Notes: generated from the sequence alone by a model not told the origin. DNA of 48,273 nucleotides from Gammaproteobacteria bacterium (GCA_018820765.1 JAHJNN010000014.1:1-48273), one strand, 5' to 3'. Shown: positions 27,011 through 37,140, counted from the first letter of the stretch. Translations and numbers: made by a program.

Positions 27011-27745
27011 ATGACCGAGCTTGTCCGTCTTTCCAAGCTGATGTCCGAGCGCGGGCTGTGCTCGCGCCGCGAGGCCGACAGCTACATCGAAAAAGGGCTC
27101 GTCTTCGTCGACGGCAAGCGGGTCTCCGAGCTCGGCACCAAGGTCGACCCCGACTGCGCGATCCGCCTGGATGCCGTGGCGAATGCACGCCAGGCCGAGC
27201 GGGTGACGATCCTGCTGCACAAGCCGGTCGGCTATGTATCGGGGCAGCCGGAGCCGGGCTACCAGCCCGCCGTGACGCTGATCCGCCCCGACGCCCTGTG
27301 GCAGGACGGACGCGCCGGACGGGCGTTTCATCCGACCCATCTGAAAGGGCTGGCGCCAGCCGGCCGCCTCGACATCGATTCGACCGGCCTGTTGGTACTG
27401 ACCCAGGACGGACGCATCGCCAAACAGCTGATCGGCGACGATTCCGAGGTCGAAAAGGAATACCTGGTGCGGGTCGAAGGCAGGCTCGACGAGCACGGCC
27501 TCGCGCTGCTCAACCACGGTCTGTCGCTCGACGGCCGCAAGCTGCGCCCTGCGCGGGTCGGCTGGCAGAATGCCGACCAGCTGCGCTTCATCCTGAAGGA
27601 AGGCCGCAAGCGCCAGATCCGCCGCATGTGCGAACTGGTGGGGCTGAAGGTGGTGGGGCTGAAGCGCGTGCGCATCGGCCGCGTGCGGCTGGGCGAGCTG
27701 CCGCTGGGACAATGGCGCTACCTGCGCGACGACGAGTCGTTCTGA
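27011..27745 (+). CDS. RsuA/RluB/E/F-family rRNA pseudouridine synthase
   Basis: Enzyme of 244 aa that isomerises a uridine in rRNA to pseudouridine. An N-terminal S4 domain ([20 protein letters not shown]) is followed by the catalytic domain with the family motif [16 protein letters not shown]121 is the expected nucleophile. [16 protein letters not shown] near the C-terminus is typical. The exact target (RluB, RluE or RluF type) is not clear. The ATG directly abuts the right end of the inverted-repeat element, and no good Shine-Dalgarno precedes it. Confidence 0.87.
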   Translation: MTELVRLSKLMSERGLCSRREADSYIEKGLVFVDGKRVSELGTKVDPDCAIRLDAVANARQAERVTILLHKPVGYVSGQPEPGYQPAVTLIRPDALWQDGRAGRAFHPTHLKGLAPAGRLDIDSTGLLVLTQDGRIAKQLIGDDSEVEKEYLVRVEGRLDEHGLALLNHGLSLDGRKLRPARVGWQNADQLRFILKEGRKRQIRRMCELVGLKVVGLKRVRIGRVRLGELPLGQWRYLRDDESF

Positions 27746-27832
27746 AGCCGCGCCCACGCGTCATTCACCCGGGACCAACCGGCCCGGCAGGCCAGCCGCT
27801 ACAATTCACGCATCCCACATCCCTGCCCCGTC

Positions 27833-28828
27833 ATGCGCTCCCTCATCTGCTTACTCGCCCTGTTGTGCGCGCCCGCGCTGGCCGCGCCGCCCGCCACGGT
27901 CAAGAGCCGTCCGCTGTCCGAACTGGCCATCCATCCGCAGCGCGAGGCATCGGCCCAGGCCGTGTCGCTCAATCTGGCCAAACTGTCGGCCGAGCTCGCC
28001 GCCCGCATCGACAGCATTCCGGTGGAACCGGGCCAGCGCATCGCCCAAGGCGCGGTGGTGGCGCAGCTGGATTGCACCGACACCCGGATCGCCGCGCAGC
28101 GCACGCAGGCCGAGCTTGAGTCGTCGCAGGCGCGCCTCAAGCTCGCCCAGTTGCAGTTGCAACGCAGCACCGAACTGGCCGCCAAAAACTTCATTTCCGG
28201 CGACGCGCTCGACGCCAAGCAGACCGAGGTCGCCGTGGTGGCGGCCGAAGTCAGACTCGACACCGCCGCGCACGCCGCCGCCCGGCGCGACGTCGGCAAG
28301 TGCACGCTGCGCAGTCCCTACCCCGCGATCGTGGAAGCGCGGCTGGCGCAGGTGGGCGAGCTGGCCAGCCCCGGCACCCCCATCGTGCAGCTGTGGGACA
28401 CCTCGCGGCTGCAGCTTGCGGTGCAACTGCAGGCGGACGACGCCGACCGGCTGGCTCAGTCGACGCCCATTTTCGACAGCCAGGGCCGCGAATACGCCGT
28501 GAAGCTGCTGCGCGTGTCGCCCGCGCTGAATCCCGTCAGCCGCACCCGCGAAGCGCGCTTCGGCTTTGCCAAGGCCGCGCCCGCGCCCGGCAGCAGCGGC
28601 GTGCTGCGCTGGCGCGACCCGCGTCCCTTCGTGCCGGCGGATTATCTGGTGCGCCGCGCGGGCCGGCTCGGCGTGTTTGTCGTGCGCGGCCAGATCGCCC
28701 GCTTCGTGCCGCTGCTCGGCGCGCAGGAAGGACGCCCAGCCGCGGCTGACGCCTTGGCGGGCGACGCCGCGATCGTCACCGACGGCCGCTTTGCCCTGCA
28801 GGACGGCATGGCCGTCTCGTTGCGCTGA
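27833..28828 (+). CDS. RND efflux periplasmic adaptor (membrane fusion protein)
   Basis: Periplasmic adaptor of 331 aa linking an RND pump to an outer-membrane channel. It has a signal peptide (MRSLICLLALLCAPALA), a lipoyl half-motif (IDSIPVEPGQRIAQGAVVAQLD), a helical hairpin (about residues 85-150) and a beta-barrel region. No lipobox is seen. A TACAAT -10-like box is at 27800-27805 without a good -35. It lies 17 bp before the pump gene. No outer-membrane factor gene is nearby, so the channel would be supplied from elsewhere. Confidence 0.87.
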   Translation: MRSLICLLALLCAPALAAPPATVKSRPLSELAIHPQREASAQAVSLNLAKLSAELAARIDSIPVEPGQRIAQGAVVAQLDCTDTRIAAQRTQAELESSQARLKLAQLQLQRSTELAAKNFISGDALDAKQTEVAVVAAEVRLDTAAHAAARRDVGKCTLRSPYPAIVEARLAQVGELASPGTPIVQLWDTSRLQLAVQLQADDADRLAQSTPIFDSQGREYAVKLLRVSPALNPVSRTREARFGFAKAAPAPGSSGVLRWRDPRPFVPADYLVRRAGRLGVFVVRGQIARFVPLLGAQEGRPAAADALAGDAAIVTDGRFALQDGMAVSLR

Positions 28829-28845
28829 CCCCACCGCGCGTCGCC

Positions 28846-31800
28846 ATGAGCCTGTACGCTCGCTTCATCACCAACCACCCGCTGGCGAACGTGTCGTTCG
28901 CGGTGATCCTGCTGCTGGGCGTGCTGGGCTATCTCGGCATGCCGCGCGAGCAGGATCCGGAAATCAACTTCAACTGGCTGGTGGTGAACACGGTGCTGCC
29001 GGGCGCCTCGGCCGAGGACGTGGAAAAGAAGGTCACCGACCCGCTGGAGGAAGCGATCCGCACCCTGCCCGACATCCGCTTCGTCTCCAGCACCAGCCGC
29101 GACAATTCCTCGATCATCCTGGTGCGCTTCCGCGAGGTGTCGGAACGCCAGTTCGACAAGCATGTGACCGACCTCAGGCGGCTGGTGCAGAACAAGTACA
29201 ACAGCGACCTGCCGGACGACGCCAAGGAACCCGACGTGCAGGAGATCACCACGTCGAACGGCTTCCCCACCGCCATGGTGCTCTTGACCGGCCCCGCCAA
29301 CGACGAGCGCCTGCGCCGCACCGCCCGGCTGATTCAGGACGACATCGAGCGCCTGCCCGGCGTCGACCGGGTGCTGGCCACCGGCCAGAACGATCCCGAA
29401 TTGCGGGTGGAGTTCTCGCCGTCCGAAGCGGCCGCACGTGGGCTGACCGCGGCACAGATTGCCGACGCGGTGCGCGCCTGGTTCCGCGACACCTTCGCCG
29501 GCCGCGCCCGGGTGGGCGAGGACGACTGGCTGGTGCGGGTGATCGGCCAGCAGGCCGACGCCGACTACCTGGGCCGGTTGACGGTGCTGTCGCCCCGTCT
29601 CGGTTCGCCGGTTCCGCTGTCCACGCTGGCGACGGTGGAAACCGCGCGCGCGCGCGCCAGCAGCCTGGCGTCCTCCAACGGCCAGCCGGCGGTGATCCTG
29701 GCGGTGACCAAGAAGAGCAAGGTCAATACGCTCAACCTGGTGGCCGACATCAACCGCTATATCGCCGAGCGCGAAGCGGCGCTGAAGCCGGGCGGCTTTG
29801 CCCTGATGCTGTTCGACGACCAGACCGTGCCGACCAGGCAGGCCATCGGCGTGATGGAAACCAATGCGCTGATCGGTCTCTCGATCGTGCTGGGACTGTG
29901 CTGGCTGTTCCTCGGCAGCCGCCTCGCCGTGCTGGTCAGTCTGGGCATTCCGTTTTCGCTGGCGGGCGCATTCGCCATTTTGTTTGCGTTCGATTTCACC
30001 CTGAGCATCCCGGTGCTGCTCGGCATCGTCATCGCGCTGGGCATGCTGGTGGACGACGCGGTGGTGATCACCGAAGCCATCTACTACCGTATCGCGCGCG
30101 GGGCGGAGGCTCTGCCGGCGACGCTCGACGCCATCCGCGAAGTCGGCCTGCCGGTGCTGGCAGCGGTCGCCACCACCATCGCCGCCTTTCTGCCCTTGAT
30201 GCTGATGCCCGGCATCGTCGGCAAGTTCATGCTGCTGGTGCCGCTGGTGGTCACGCTCGCGCTCAGCATCAGCCTGCTCGAAGCCTACTGGATGATGCCG
30301 GCGCACGTGGTGGGACTGAAGCTCAACTTCCGCAAGCCCACGCGGCTGCAGCCGGTGCGCGAGCGCTATACCCACACGCTACGCGTCAAGTACACCCGGC
30401 TGCTGGTCAAGCTCATGCGCCATCCGTGGATCAGCGGACTGGTGGTGCTGGCGCTGTTCGTCGGCGCGGTCACGCTGGTGGCAACCGGCGCGGTGCGCAC
30501 GCAGTTTTTCGCCTTCGACCCGATCCGCCTGTTCTACGTCAACCTCGATATGCCGAGCGGCAGCGCCATCGACGTCACCCTGCGCGAGACCATGAAAGTG
30601 GAGGCGGTGGTGCGCCGCCATCTGCAGGAGGGCGAGGCACGCGGGGTGACGAGCTATGCCGGGGTGAAATGGACCGACACCGAGCCGCTGTACGGCGAAT
30701 CCTACGGCCAGGTCAGCATCTCGCTCAACCCGCGCGGCGAGGACATGCGCGAGGTGAGCGAGGTGGTGGCCGCGATGCGCCGCGACATCGAAGCGCTGCC
30801 CGGCCCCGGCAAGGTGTCTTTCACCCAGCTGTCGGGCGGTCCGCCGGCGTCCAAGCCGATCAAGCTGCGCCTGCTGGGCGACGATGTCAGCGAACTGCGC
30901 GCCGCCGCGCAGGAACTGAAGCAGGCGGTCACCCGGATCGACGGCACCCGCGACGTCACCGACGACGACCTGCCGGGCCGTCCGCAGCTGGTGCTGCAAC
31001 TGGATGCCGACGCGCTGAAAAACGCCGGACTCGATCCCGCCATCGTGGCACGGCTGGTGCGCCTGCACACCGAAGGCGAAATCGTCACCGAGACGCGCGA
31101 GGGCGGCGACAAGATCGAAGTGCGGGTGCGCGGCGCCACGCCGAATCAAAGCGGTGCCAACCTGGATGGCCTCACCGACATCCAGCAGCTTCTGGCCGAC
31201 CCGGTGGCGCTGCCGGGCGGCGGCGTCACCACGCTGGGCGCACTGGTCCACGCCGACACCCGCATCGGCTCCGGCGGCATCAAGCACTACAACCTCAAGC
31301 GCGCGATCACGATCGAATCCGATCTCGACAAGGCGCGCATCGACACGGTGGAGGCGAACGCGCAGATCGCCGCGCGGTGGGATGCGATGGAAGCGCGCTA
31401 TCCGAACACCCGCATCGACTTCACCGGCGAGCTCGACGACATCAACGAGAGCCTGGATGCGATGAAGATGCTGTTCCTGCTCGGGGTCGGCCTGATCTAT
31501 CTCGTCCTCGCCGCGCAGTTCCGCTCCTACTGGCAGCCGCTGCTGATTCTGCTCACGGTGCCGATGGCCTTCACCGGCGTGGTGTTCGGCCTGTTCATCA
31601 CGCAGAACCCGCTCTCCCTGTACACGCTGTACGGCGTCATTGCGCTCACCGGCATCGCGGTCAACTCGGCCATCGTGCTGATCGACGCCGCCAACGCGCG
31701 GCTCGCGTCCGGCATGGGCCTCCTGCACGCCACGCTGTATGCCGCACGGCGCCGCGTCGTGCCCATCGTCATCACCACCGCCACGACCATTGGCGGCCTG

Positions 31801-31995
31801 TTCTCGCTCGCCGTCGGGCTGGGCGGCAAGTCCCTGATCTGGGGGCCGATGGCGGCGAGTCTGGTGTGGGGCCTGCTGGTCGCCACCACGCTGACCCTCT
31901 TCACCATGCCGACCCTGTTCCGTTTGGCGATGCAGATCGGCCCCGGCCTGCGTGACGGCCTGATGCGCAGGCTGCGCCGCCCGGTCCCCGCCTGA
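28846..31995 (+). CDS. RND efflux pump permease
   Basis: Proton-driven inner-membrane pump of 1049 aa with 12 membrane helices and two large periplasmic loops. The TM4 proton-relay aspartates D403-D404 are present in LGMLVDDAVVITEA, corresponding to the DD pair of AcrB. The start MSLYARFITNHPLANVSF and GMPREQDPEINFNW match the branch often paired with short adaptors. The substrate cannot be inferred. It is followed after 15 bp by the glycerate kinase gene, probably in the same transcript. Confidence 0.93.
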   Translation: MSLYARFITNHPLANVSFAVILLLGVLGYLGMPREQDPEINFNWLVVNTVLPGASAEDVEKKVTDPLEEAIRTLPDIRFVSSTSRDNSSIILVRFREVSERQFDKHVTDLRRLVQNKYNSDLPDDAKEPDVQEITTSNGFPTAMVLLTGPANDERLRRTARLIQDDIERLPGVDRVLATGQNDPELRVEFSPSEAAARGLTAAQIADAVRAWFRDTFAGRARVGEDDWLVRVIGQQADADYLGRLTVLSPRLGSPVPLSTLATVETARARASSLASSNGQPAVILAVTKKSKVNTLNLVADINRYIAEREAALKPGGFALMLFDDQTVPTRQAIGVMETNALIGLSIVLGLCWLFLGSRLAVLVSLGIPFSLAGAFAILFAFDFTLSIPVLLGIVIALGMLVDDAVVITEAIYYRIARGAEALPATLDAIREVGLPVLAAVATTIAAFLPLMLMPGIVGKFMLLVPLVVTLALSISLLEAYWMMPAHVVGLKLNFRKPTRLQPVRERYTHTLRVKYTRLLVKLMRHPWISGLVVLALFVGAVTLVATGAVRTQFFAFDPIRLFYVNLDMPSGSAIDVTLRETMKVEAVVRRHLQEGEARGVTSYAGVKWTDTEPLYGESYGQVSISLNPRGEDMREVSEVVAAMRRDIEALPGPGKVSFTQLSGGPPASKPIKLRLLGDDVSELRAAAQELKQAVTRIDGTRDVTDDDLPGRPQLVLQLDADALKNAGLDPAIVARLVRLHTEGEIVTETREGGDKIEVRVRGATPNQSGANLDGLTDIQQLLADPVALPGGGVTTLGALVHADTRIGSGGIKHYNLKRAITIESDLDKARIDTVEANAQIAARWDAMEARYPNTRIDFTGELDDINESLDAMKMLFLLGVGLIYLVLAAQFRSYWQPLLILLTVPMAFTGVVFGLFITQNPLSLYTLYGVIALTGIAVNSAIVLIDAANARLASGMGLLHATLYAARRRVVPIVITTATTIGGLFSLAVGLGGKSLIWGPMAASLVWGLLVATTLTLFTMPTLFRLAMQIGPGLRDGLMRRLRRPVPA

Positions 31996-32010
31996 CCCGA
32001 GTCGACGAGG

Positions 32011-33273
32011 ATGAACCCGCGCGAGCTGCTGCTGGAATCCTTCCGGGCCGCGGTGGCCGCCGCCGACCCCGCGATCATCCTGCCGCCGCACCTGCCCGCG
32101 CCGCCGCGCGGCCGTACCCTGGTGGTCGGTGGCGGCAAGGCCGCCGCCAGCATGGCCGCCGCGGTCGAGGCCCACTGGCCGGAGTCTGCGCCGCTGTCCG
32201 GCCTGGTCGTCACCCGCTACCAGCACAGCCTGCCCACGCGCCGCATCGAGGTCGTCGAGGCCAGCCATCCGCTGCCCGACGGACGCGGCGAGGCCGCCGC
32301 CTTGCGCATGCTGGACATGGCTGGACAACTGGGCCCGGACGACCTGCTGCTGGCACTGATATCGGGCGGCGGCTCCAGCCTGCTCGCCGCGCCAGTCGAA
32401 GGGGTGACGCTCAAGGAGCTGCGTCGGGTGACCAAGGCACTGCTGGGCGCGGGAGCAAGCATCCACGACATCAACACCGTGCGCAAGCACCTCACCCGCC
32501 TGTCGGGCGGGCGGCTGGCGCAGGCGGCGCGTGGCGCGCGCACACTGGCACTGATCATTTCCGACGTCGTCGGCGACGATCCGACCCATATCGCGTCCGG
32601 CCCCTGCGCGCCCGATCCCACCACCTGCGCCGATGCGCTCGAACGGCTGCAGCGCTTCCGGATCGCATTGCCTGCCGGCATTAAGCATCACCTCGAAGCC
32701 TGCGCCGCCGGCGGCGCAGATGACACGCCCAAACCCGGCCACCGCTGTTTTGCCCGCATGGAAAACCGCGTCATCGCGAGTGCACAGCACAGCCTTCAAG
32801 CCGCATGCGAATTCTTTGAAAGCCAGCGCATTCCCGCCATGGTGCTCTCCGACAGCGTCAGCGGCGATGCCCAGGCCGTGGCCAAACAGCACGCTGCCTT
32901 GGCGCGCGCCGTGAAATCCCACCCCATCGCGCTGATTTCAGGCGGAGAAACCACCGTCACCCTGCGACCGCAGCATGGCCGCGGCGGCCGCAACACGGAA
33001 TTTCTGCTGGCCCTGGCGCTTGAACTGGCGGACACGCCCGCATGGGCGATCGCCTGCGACACCGACGGCATTGACGGCAGCGAGGACAACGCGGGCGCCG
33101 TGATCGGACCGGACACGCTGCTTCGTGCGCACGAGGACGGCTTCGACGCGGCGGCTTTCCTGGGCGCGCACAACAGCCACGGATTTTTTTCCGCCCTGAA
33201 CGATCTGGTCGTCAGCGGCCCCACCCGCACCAACGTCAACGACTACCGGGCGCTGCTACTCGGGCTGGAGTGA
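32011..33273 (+). CDS. Glycerate kinase, type 2 (MOFRL family)
   Basis: Cytoplasmic kinase of 420 aa expected to phosphorylate D-glycerate (2-phosphoglycerate-forming in characterised members). The N-terminal DUF4147 domain includes VVGGGKAAASMA and ALISGGGSSLLAAP. The C-terminal MOFRL domain includes GGETTVTL, GRGGRNTEFLLALAL and DTDGIDGSEDNAGA. GAGG precedes the ATG. It lies 15 bp after the RND pump, an unusual partner, and converges with the DUF62 gene with only six bases between stops and no terminator seen. Confidence 0.92.
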   Translation: MNPRELLLESFRAAVAAADPAIILPPHLPAPPRGRTLVVGGGKAAASMAAAVEAHWPESAPLSGLVVTRYQHSLPTRRIEVVEASHPLPDGRGEAAALRMLDMAGQLGPDDLLLALISGGGSSLLAAPVEGVTLKELRRVTKALLGAGASIHDINTVRKHLTRLSGGRLAQAARGARTLALIISDVVGDDPTHIASGPCAPDPTTCADALERLQRFRIALPAGIKHHLEACAAGGADDTPKPGHRCFARMENRVIASAQHSLQAACEFFESQRIPAMVLSDSVSGDAQAVAKQHAALARAVKSHPIALISGGETTVTLRPQHGRGGRNTEFLLALALELADTPAWAIACDTDGIDGSEDNAGAVIGPDTLLRAHEDGFDAAAFLGAHNSHGFFSALNDLVVSGPTRTNVNDYRALLLGLE

Positions 33274-33279
33274 GCGGGT

Positions 33280-34008
33280 TTAGTTGAGCCGCTGCACCTG
33301 CACCGGATCGCCGACTTTCAGGCCGAACGTGGCCGCGGCGCTGCCGCGGTTGACCGCAAGCTCCAGCAGGTCGACGCTGTTGGTGAACCAGAAGCCTTCG
33401 CCCTTGCCGACGAAGCCGAAGCTCTCGCTGTGCTTGAACAATTCACCCGCAGCACTCACGCGCGCATTCGTTGGCACACTGCGCACGCCGGTCCATGCGT
33501 TGCCATAATGATCGACGTAGATCACCCGCGCCAGGTCGCCTGCATCGAACGCCACCTTCAGCGTATCTGCCGGGCTCACTTTGTCAGCGGGGAATTCGCC
33601 GCGCGCGATATCGGCTGCGATCAGCGCAAACAGGTCGCGCCCGTGAAAGGTGGATGACAGATTTTCCGGCTTCCAGTCTATGCGCCACACCCGGGCGTCG
33701 GCATGGCGCGCGGCCATAACGGACAGCAGCCCGTTGTCCGGTCCGACAAACCAGCGCCCGCCTGCCATCACCACCACGGCGTCGCGCGGCGTGCCGACAC
33801 CGGGATCGACCACCGCCAGAAACACACTGCCCGGCGGGAAGCCGGAGGCAAGCGCCGCCAGCAAATGCGCCCCCGCATGCGGGTTGAAATCGGGCACCTC
33901 ATGCAGCAGATCCACCACCAGCTGCGCGGGCGCGTGTTCGGCGAGGCGTGCCTTGACCTGCCCCACATAGGGATCACACGTGCCAAAATCGGTGAAGAGA
34001 ACGATCAC
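33280..34008 (-). CDS. SAM hydroxide adenosyltransferase (DUF62)
   Basis: Protein of 242 aa in the fluorinase/DUF62 family, whose common members hydrolyse S-adenosylmethionine to adenosine and methionine. Conserved segments are IVLFTDFGTCDPYVGQVKA, VVDPGVGTPRD, FVGPDNGLLS and STFHGRDLFA, with YVDHYGNAWT further on. The long loop that marks true fluorinases is not evident, so hydrolase activity is the better guess. The physiological role is unclear. It lies convergent with glycerate kinase. Confidence 0.87.
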   Translation of the reverse strand: MIVLFTDFGTCDPYVGQVKARLAEHAPAQLVVDLLHEVPDFNPHAGAHLLAALASGFPPGSVFLAVVDPGVGTPRDAVVVMAGGRWFVGPDNGLLSVMAARHADARVWRIDWKPENLSSTFHGRDLFALIAADIARGEFPADKVSPADTLKVAFDAGDLARVIYVDHYGNAWTGVRSVPTNARVSAAGELFKHSESFGFVGKGEGFWFTNSVDLLELAVNRGSAAATFGLKVGDPVQVQRLN

Positions 34009-34094
34009 GGGCTTTTCCTGGTTTGAAGGGTAGCTCGACTATGCCCCACAGGATCGGCCGACGGCAAGGCCCGTCGTGCCCACCCGAAACGCGG

Positions 34095-34133
34095 GCATGA
34101 AAAAAGCCGGGATCAACCCGGCTTTTTTCATGC
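34095..34133. terminator. Rho-independent terminator of the alpha operon
   Basis: A 17-bp perfect stem (34095-34111 and 34117-34133) with loop ATCAA, GC core and A6/T6 flanks lies 18 bp after rplQ. It ends the long minus-strand ribosomal transcript and can also stop plus-strand transcription. Confidence 0.93.
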
Positions 34134-34151
34134 TTGCGATCTGAGCTCGAC

Positions 34152-34541
34152 TTACTCGGCTTCGACCGGCTCGACGTCGGTCTCGGGACGGTCCACCAGT
34201 TCGACCAGCGCCATCGGCGCGTTGTCGCCATTGCGGAAGCCGTACTTGAGGATGCGCAGGTAGCCGCCGGGACGGGTCTTGTAGCGCGGGCCGAGTTCGC
34301 CGAACAGCTTCATGACGATGTCGCGGTCACGCAGGCGGTCGAACGCCAGGCGATGGTTCGCCAGCGACGGCTCCTTGCCCAGGGTGATCAGCGGCTCGAC
34401 GAAGCGGCGCAGTTCCTTGGCCTTCGGCAGCGTGGTCTTGATGACTTCATGCTTCAGCAGCGACACGCTCATGTTGCGGAACATGGCCAGACGATGGCTG
34501 GTGGTGCGATTCAGTTTACGGTTGGATTGACGATGACGCAT
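34152..34541 (-). CDS. rplQ: 50S ribosomal protein L17
   Basis: Large-subunit protein located near the exit tunnel. The start [20 protein letters not shown] and [16 protein letters not shown] are diagnostic; the 129-aa chain ends in an acidic tail (DVEPVEAE). It is the last gene of the alpha operon, 96 bp after rpoA, and is followed by the strong terminator at 34095-34133. Confidence 0.97.
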   Translation of the reverse strand: MRHRQSNRKLNRTTSHRLAMFRNMSVSLLKHEVIKTTLPKAKELRRFVEPLITLGKEPSLANHRLAFDRLRDRDIVMKLFGELGPRYKTRPGGYLRILKYGFRNGDNAPMALVELVDRPETDVEPVEAE

Positions 34542-34573
34542 GGCGATTCCTTTCAGTCAGTATTCTTGGGCTA

Positions 34574-34593
34574 GGTCGCCAGCCACGGCGACC
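34574..34593 (-). repeat. Intercistronic hairpin between rpoA and rplQ
   Basis: The perfect 7-bp stem GGTCGCC/GGCGACC with a six-base loop lies in the 96-bp rpoA-rplQ gap. No T-run follows on the minus strand, so it is more likely an RNA-processing or stability structure than a terminator. Confidence 0.55.
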
Positions 34594-34637
34594 CGCACTT
34601 TATTGTTTGTTTGGTTGCGGTTTCTTGCTTAAAAAGA

Positions 34638-35618
34638 TCAGGGACGCTCGAGACCGGCGGGCGGCCAGTTTTCCAGCTTCATCCCCAGGGACAGGCTCTT
34701 GGAAGCCAGCACGTCCTTGATTTCGTTCAGCGACTTGCGGCCCAGGTTGGGGGTCCGCAGCAGTTCGGTTTCCGAACGCTGGATCAGGTCGCCGATGAAA
34801 TAGATGTTCTCGGCCTTCAGGCAGTTGGCCGAGCGAACGGTCAGCTCCAGATCGTCGACCGGACGCAGCAGCAGCGGGTCGACCTGGGGCGAACGCGGCG
34901 CCTCGGATTCGGCCGGCGTGCCTTCCAGATCGGCGAACACCGACAGCTGGTTCACCAGGATGCGGGCTGCGGTGCGCACGGCTTCTTCCGGCTCGACCAC
35001 GCCATTGGTTTCGATGTCGATCACCAGGCGATCGAGGTCGGTACGCTGTTCGACCCGCGCGCTTTCAACCGAGTAGGCGACGCGGCGCACCGGGCTGAAC
35101 GAGGCGTCGATCAGGATCGAGCCGACGGCACGGGTTTCTTCCGAAACCTTGCGCGCGGTGGCCGGCTGATAGCCGCGACCGGCCTCGATCTTGATTTCCA
35201 TGTCGAGCTTGCCGCCCTTGGTCAGGTGAGCAATCACGTGATCCGGGTTCAGCACTTCGATGTCATGCCCGACTTCGATGTCACCCGCGGTCACGACGCC
35301 TTCGCCGGACTTGGAGACTTTCAGGATGGCCTCGGCCTTGCCGTGCATCTTGAATGCGATGCCCTTGAGGTTCAACAGGATATCGACGACATCCTCCTGC
35401 ACGCCCTCGATGGTCGAGTACTCGTGCACGACGCCGCTGATGGCGACTTCGGTCGGCGCGTAGCCCACCATGGAAGACAGCAGGATGCGACGCAGCGCGT
35501 TGCCAAGCGTATGGCCATAACCACGCTCGAAAGGCTCCATGATGACCTTGGCATGCAGCGGGGAGGCGCGATCCACCTCCACAATACGCGGCTTGAGAAA
35601 TTCCGTAGCGCTTTGCAT
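34638..35618 (-). CDS. rpoA: RNA polymerase alpha subunit
   Basis: The 326-aa subunit that nucleates RNA polymerase assembly. The N-terminal domain carries dimerisation motifs ([21 protein letters not shown]). The C-terminal domain, after a linker, has [18 protein letters not shown] and [14 protein letters not shown], which bind UP elements and activators. It follows rpsD by 58 bp in the usual alpha-operon order rpsM-rpsK-rpsD-rpoA-rplQ. Confidence 0.98.
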   Translation of the reverse strand: MQSATEFLKPRIVEVDRASPLHAKVIMEPFERGYGHTLGNALRRILLSSMVGYAPTEVAISGVVHEYSTIEGVQEDVVDILLNLKGIAFKMHGKAEAILKVSKSGEGVVTAGDIEVGHDIEVLNPDHVIAHLTKGGKLDMEIKIEAGRGYQPATARKVSEETRAVGSILIDASFSPVRRVAYSVESARVEQRTDLDRLVIDIETNGVVEPEEAVRTAARILVNQLSVFADLEGTPAESEAPRSPQVDPLLLRPVDDLELTVRSANCLKAENIYFIGDLIQRSETELLRTPNLGRKSLNEIKDVLASKSLSLGMKLENWPPAGLERP

Positions 35619-35676
35619 AGAGTGCGATTCCTTGAGAAGCAGCCCTGAAGACCGGGTCCGTCAGGACCCGGCCAGC

Positions 35677-36306
35677 TTATTTGGAGTACAGTTCGACGAC
35701 CAGTGACTCGTTGATGGTCGACGGCAGTTCCGAGCGTTGCGGGTGGGCCTTGTAGGTGCCCTTGAGCGCCTTGGCATCCACCTCGACCCACTCGGGGTAG
35801 CCGCGCGCTGCAGTCGCTTCAGCCGCTGCCTTGACGCGCAGTTGGGCTTTTGCCTTCTCCGCAACTTCAACCACGTCGCCGGCACGGACCTGATACGACG
35901 GGATGTTGACCCGGCGACCGTTCACCACGATACCGTTGTGACGCACGATCTGGCGCGCTTCGGTACGCGAAGCGCCAAAACCCATGCGATAGCACACCGA
36001 ATCCAGGCGCGACTCCAGCATCGACAGCAGGTTTTCACCGGTCACGCCCTTGCGGCTTTCAGCACGCTTGTAGGTCAGACGGAACTGGCCTTCCAGCACG
36101 CCGTAGATGCGACGGATTTTCTGCTTTTCACGCAGCTGAACGCCATAACCCGACAGACGGGCGCCACTCTTCTGGCCGTGCTGGCCGGGCGCATAGGCGC
36201 GGCGCTCGATGGCGCACTTGTCAGTGAAACACTTCTCGCCCTTCAGGAAGAGCTTCTCGCCTTCGCGGCGGCACTGACGGCATTTGGGATCAAGATTACG
36301 AGCCAT
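35677..36306 (-). CDS. rpsD: 30S ribosomal protein S4
   Basis: Primary 16S-binding assembly protein of 209 aa, which in many bacteria also represses its own operon. It is the zinc-containing (C+) form, with C9, C12, C26 and C31 in the N-terminal region. The S4 RNA-binding domain ([20 protein letters not shown]) follows. It lies 15 bp after rpsK. Confidence 0.97.
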   Translation of the reverse strand: MARNLDPKCRQCRREGEKLFLKGEKCFTDKCAIERRAYAPGQHGQKSGARLSGYGVQLREKQKIRRIYGVLEGQFRLTYKRAESRKGVTGENLLSMLESRLDSVCYRMGFGASRTEARQIVRHNGIVVNGRRVNIPSYQVRAGDVVEVAEKAKAQLRVKAAAEATAARGYPEWVEVDAKALKGTYKAHPQRSELPSTINESLVVELYSK

Positions 36307-36321
36307 GATTTTCCCTGGTAA

Positions 36322-36714
36322 TTAGATACGACGCTTTTTGGAGGGACGGCAACCGTTGTGCGGGATCGGGGTCACATCAGAGATCGTAAGGATCTTGAAA
36401 CCCAGCGCATTCAACGCACGCACGGTGGAGTCACGACCCGGGCCGGGGCCCTTGATCCGGACTTCCAGGTTCTTGACGCCATATTCCTGCGCCATTTTGC
36501 CGGCATTTTCAGCCGCGACCTGCGCCGCAAAAGGCGTCGACTTGCGCGAACCCTTAAAGCCCGCTCCACCAGCCGTCGCCCACGACAGGGCATTGCCCTG
36601 GCGATCGGTGATCGTCACGATGGTGTTGTTGAAAGAAGCATGAATGTGCGCAATGCCTTCCGCGACATTCTTCTTGACCTTTTTGCGGACTCGCGCAGCT
36701 GGTTTAGTTGCCAT
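36322..36714 (-). CDS. rpsK: 30S ribosomal protein S11
   Basis: Platform protein of the small subunit, 130 aa. [31 protein letters not shown] and the C-terminal [18 protein letters not shown] are diagnostic. It sits 9 bp after rpsM in the alpha operon. Confidence 0.97.
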   Translation of the reverse strand: MATKPAARVRKKVKKNVAEGIAHIHASFNNTIVTITDRQGNALSWATAGGAGFKGSRKSTPFAAQVAAENAGKMAQEYGVKNLEVRIKGPGPGRDSTVRALNALGFKILTISDVTPIPHNGCRPSKKRRI

Positions 36715-36723
36715 GTTTAACCT

Positions 36724-37080
36724 TTATTTCCTGATGGCCTTGCGCGGGCCCTTGCGGGTGCGCGCATTGGTGCGGGTACGCTGACCGCGTGCCGGCAAAC
36801 CCTTGCGATGACGGAAGCCGCGGTAGCAGCCAAGATCCATCAAGCGCTTGATGTTCATGGTAATTTCACGGCGTAGGTCGCCCTCGACCGTGAACTGGGC
36901 CACGCCTTCACGCAAACGCTCCACCTCGGACTCGGTCAGGTCCTTGATTTTCGAAGTCTGGGCAATGCCCGCGGCCTCGCAAATCTTGCCGGACGTCGTC
37001 CTGCCGATGCCATAGATAGCGGTCAACGCGATAATCGCGTGTTGATGATTCGGGATATTAACCCCTGCAATACGAGCCAT
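36724..37080 (-). CDS. rpsM: 30S ribosomal protein S13
   Basis: Head protein contacting the P-site tRNA and the 50S bridge, 118 aa. The conserved start is [12 protein letters not shown], so the ATG at 37078-37080 is used rather than a codon two positions upstream. [18 protein letters not shown] near the C-terminus is typical. It is first in the alpha operon; the 86-bp gap before it holds a hairpin and a TATAAT box. Confidence 0.97.
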   Translation of the reverse strand: MARIAGVNIPNHQHAIIALTAIYGIGRTTSGKICEAAGIAQTSKIKDLTESEVERLREGVAQFTVEGDLRREITMNIKRLMDLGCYRGFRHRKGLPARGQRTRTNARTRKGPRKAIRK

Positions 37081-37108
37081 TCGCAAAGCTCCGAACGGAA
37101 AACAAAAA

Positions 37109-37140
37109 ATTATAACACGTCAACCCACCTTTGGGTTGAC
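37109..37140 (-). promoter_or_regulatory. Hairpin and TATAAT box in the rpmJ-rpsM gap
   Basis: On the minus strand a perfect 9-bp hairpin GTCAACCCA/TGGGTTGAC (37119-37140) is followed by TATAAT (37109-37114) and a T-rich stretch. It marks the usual spc/alpha operon border. It could be an attenuator, a promoter whose -35 is poor, or both; the TTGACG within the stem is too close to TATAAT to be its -35. Confidence 0.55.

Noticed and set aside
28566..31955. Long plus-strand open frame overlapping the RND adaptor and pump
   Set aside because: Alternative-frame translation full of Arg, Pro and Gly; the RND reading has membrane helices and the DD motif.
30379..32922. Minus-strand open frame of 847 codons opposite the RND pump and glycerate kinase
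   Set aside because: Antisense shadow of two recognised genes, without recognisable domains or a ribosome site.
37109..37139. TTGACG in the hairpin read as the -35 of the TATAAT box
   Set aside because: The two hexamers are only three bases apart, far too close for a sigma-70 promoter.
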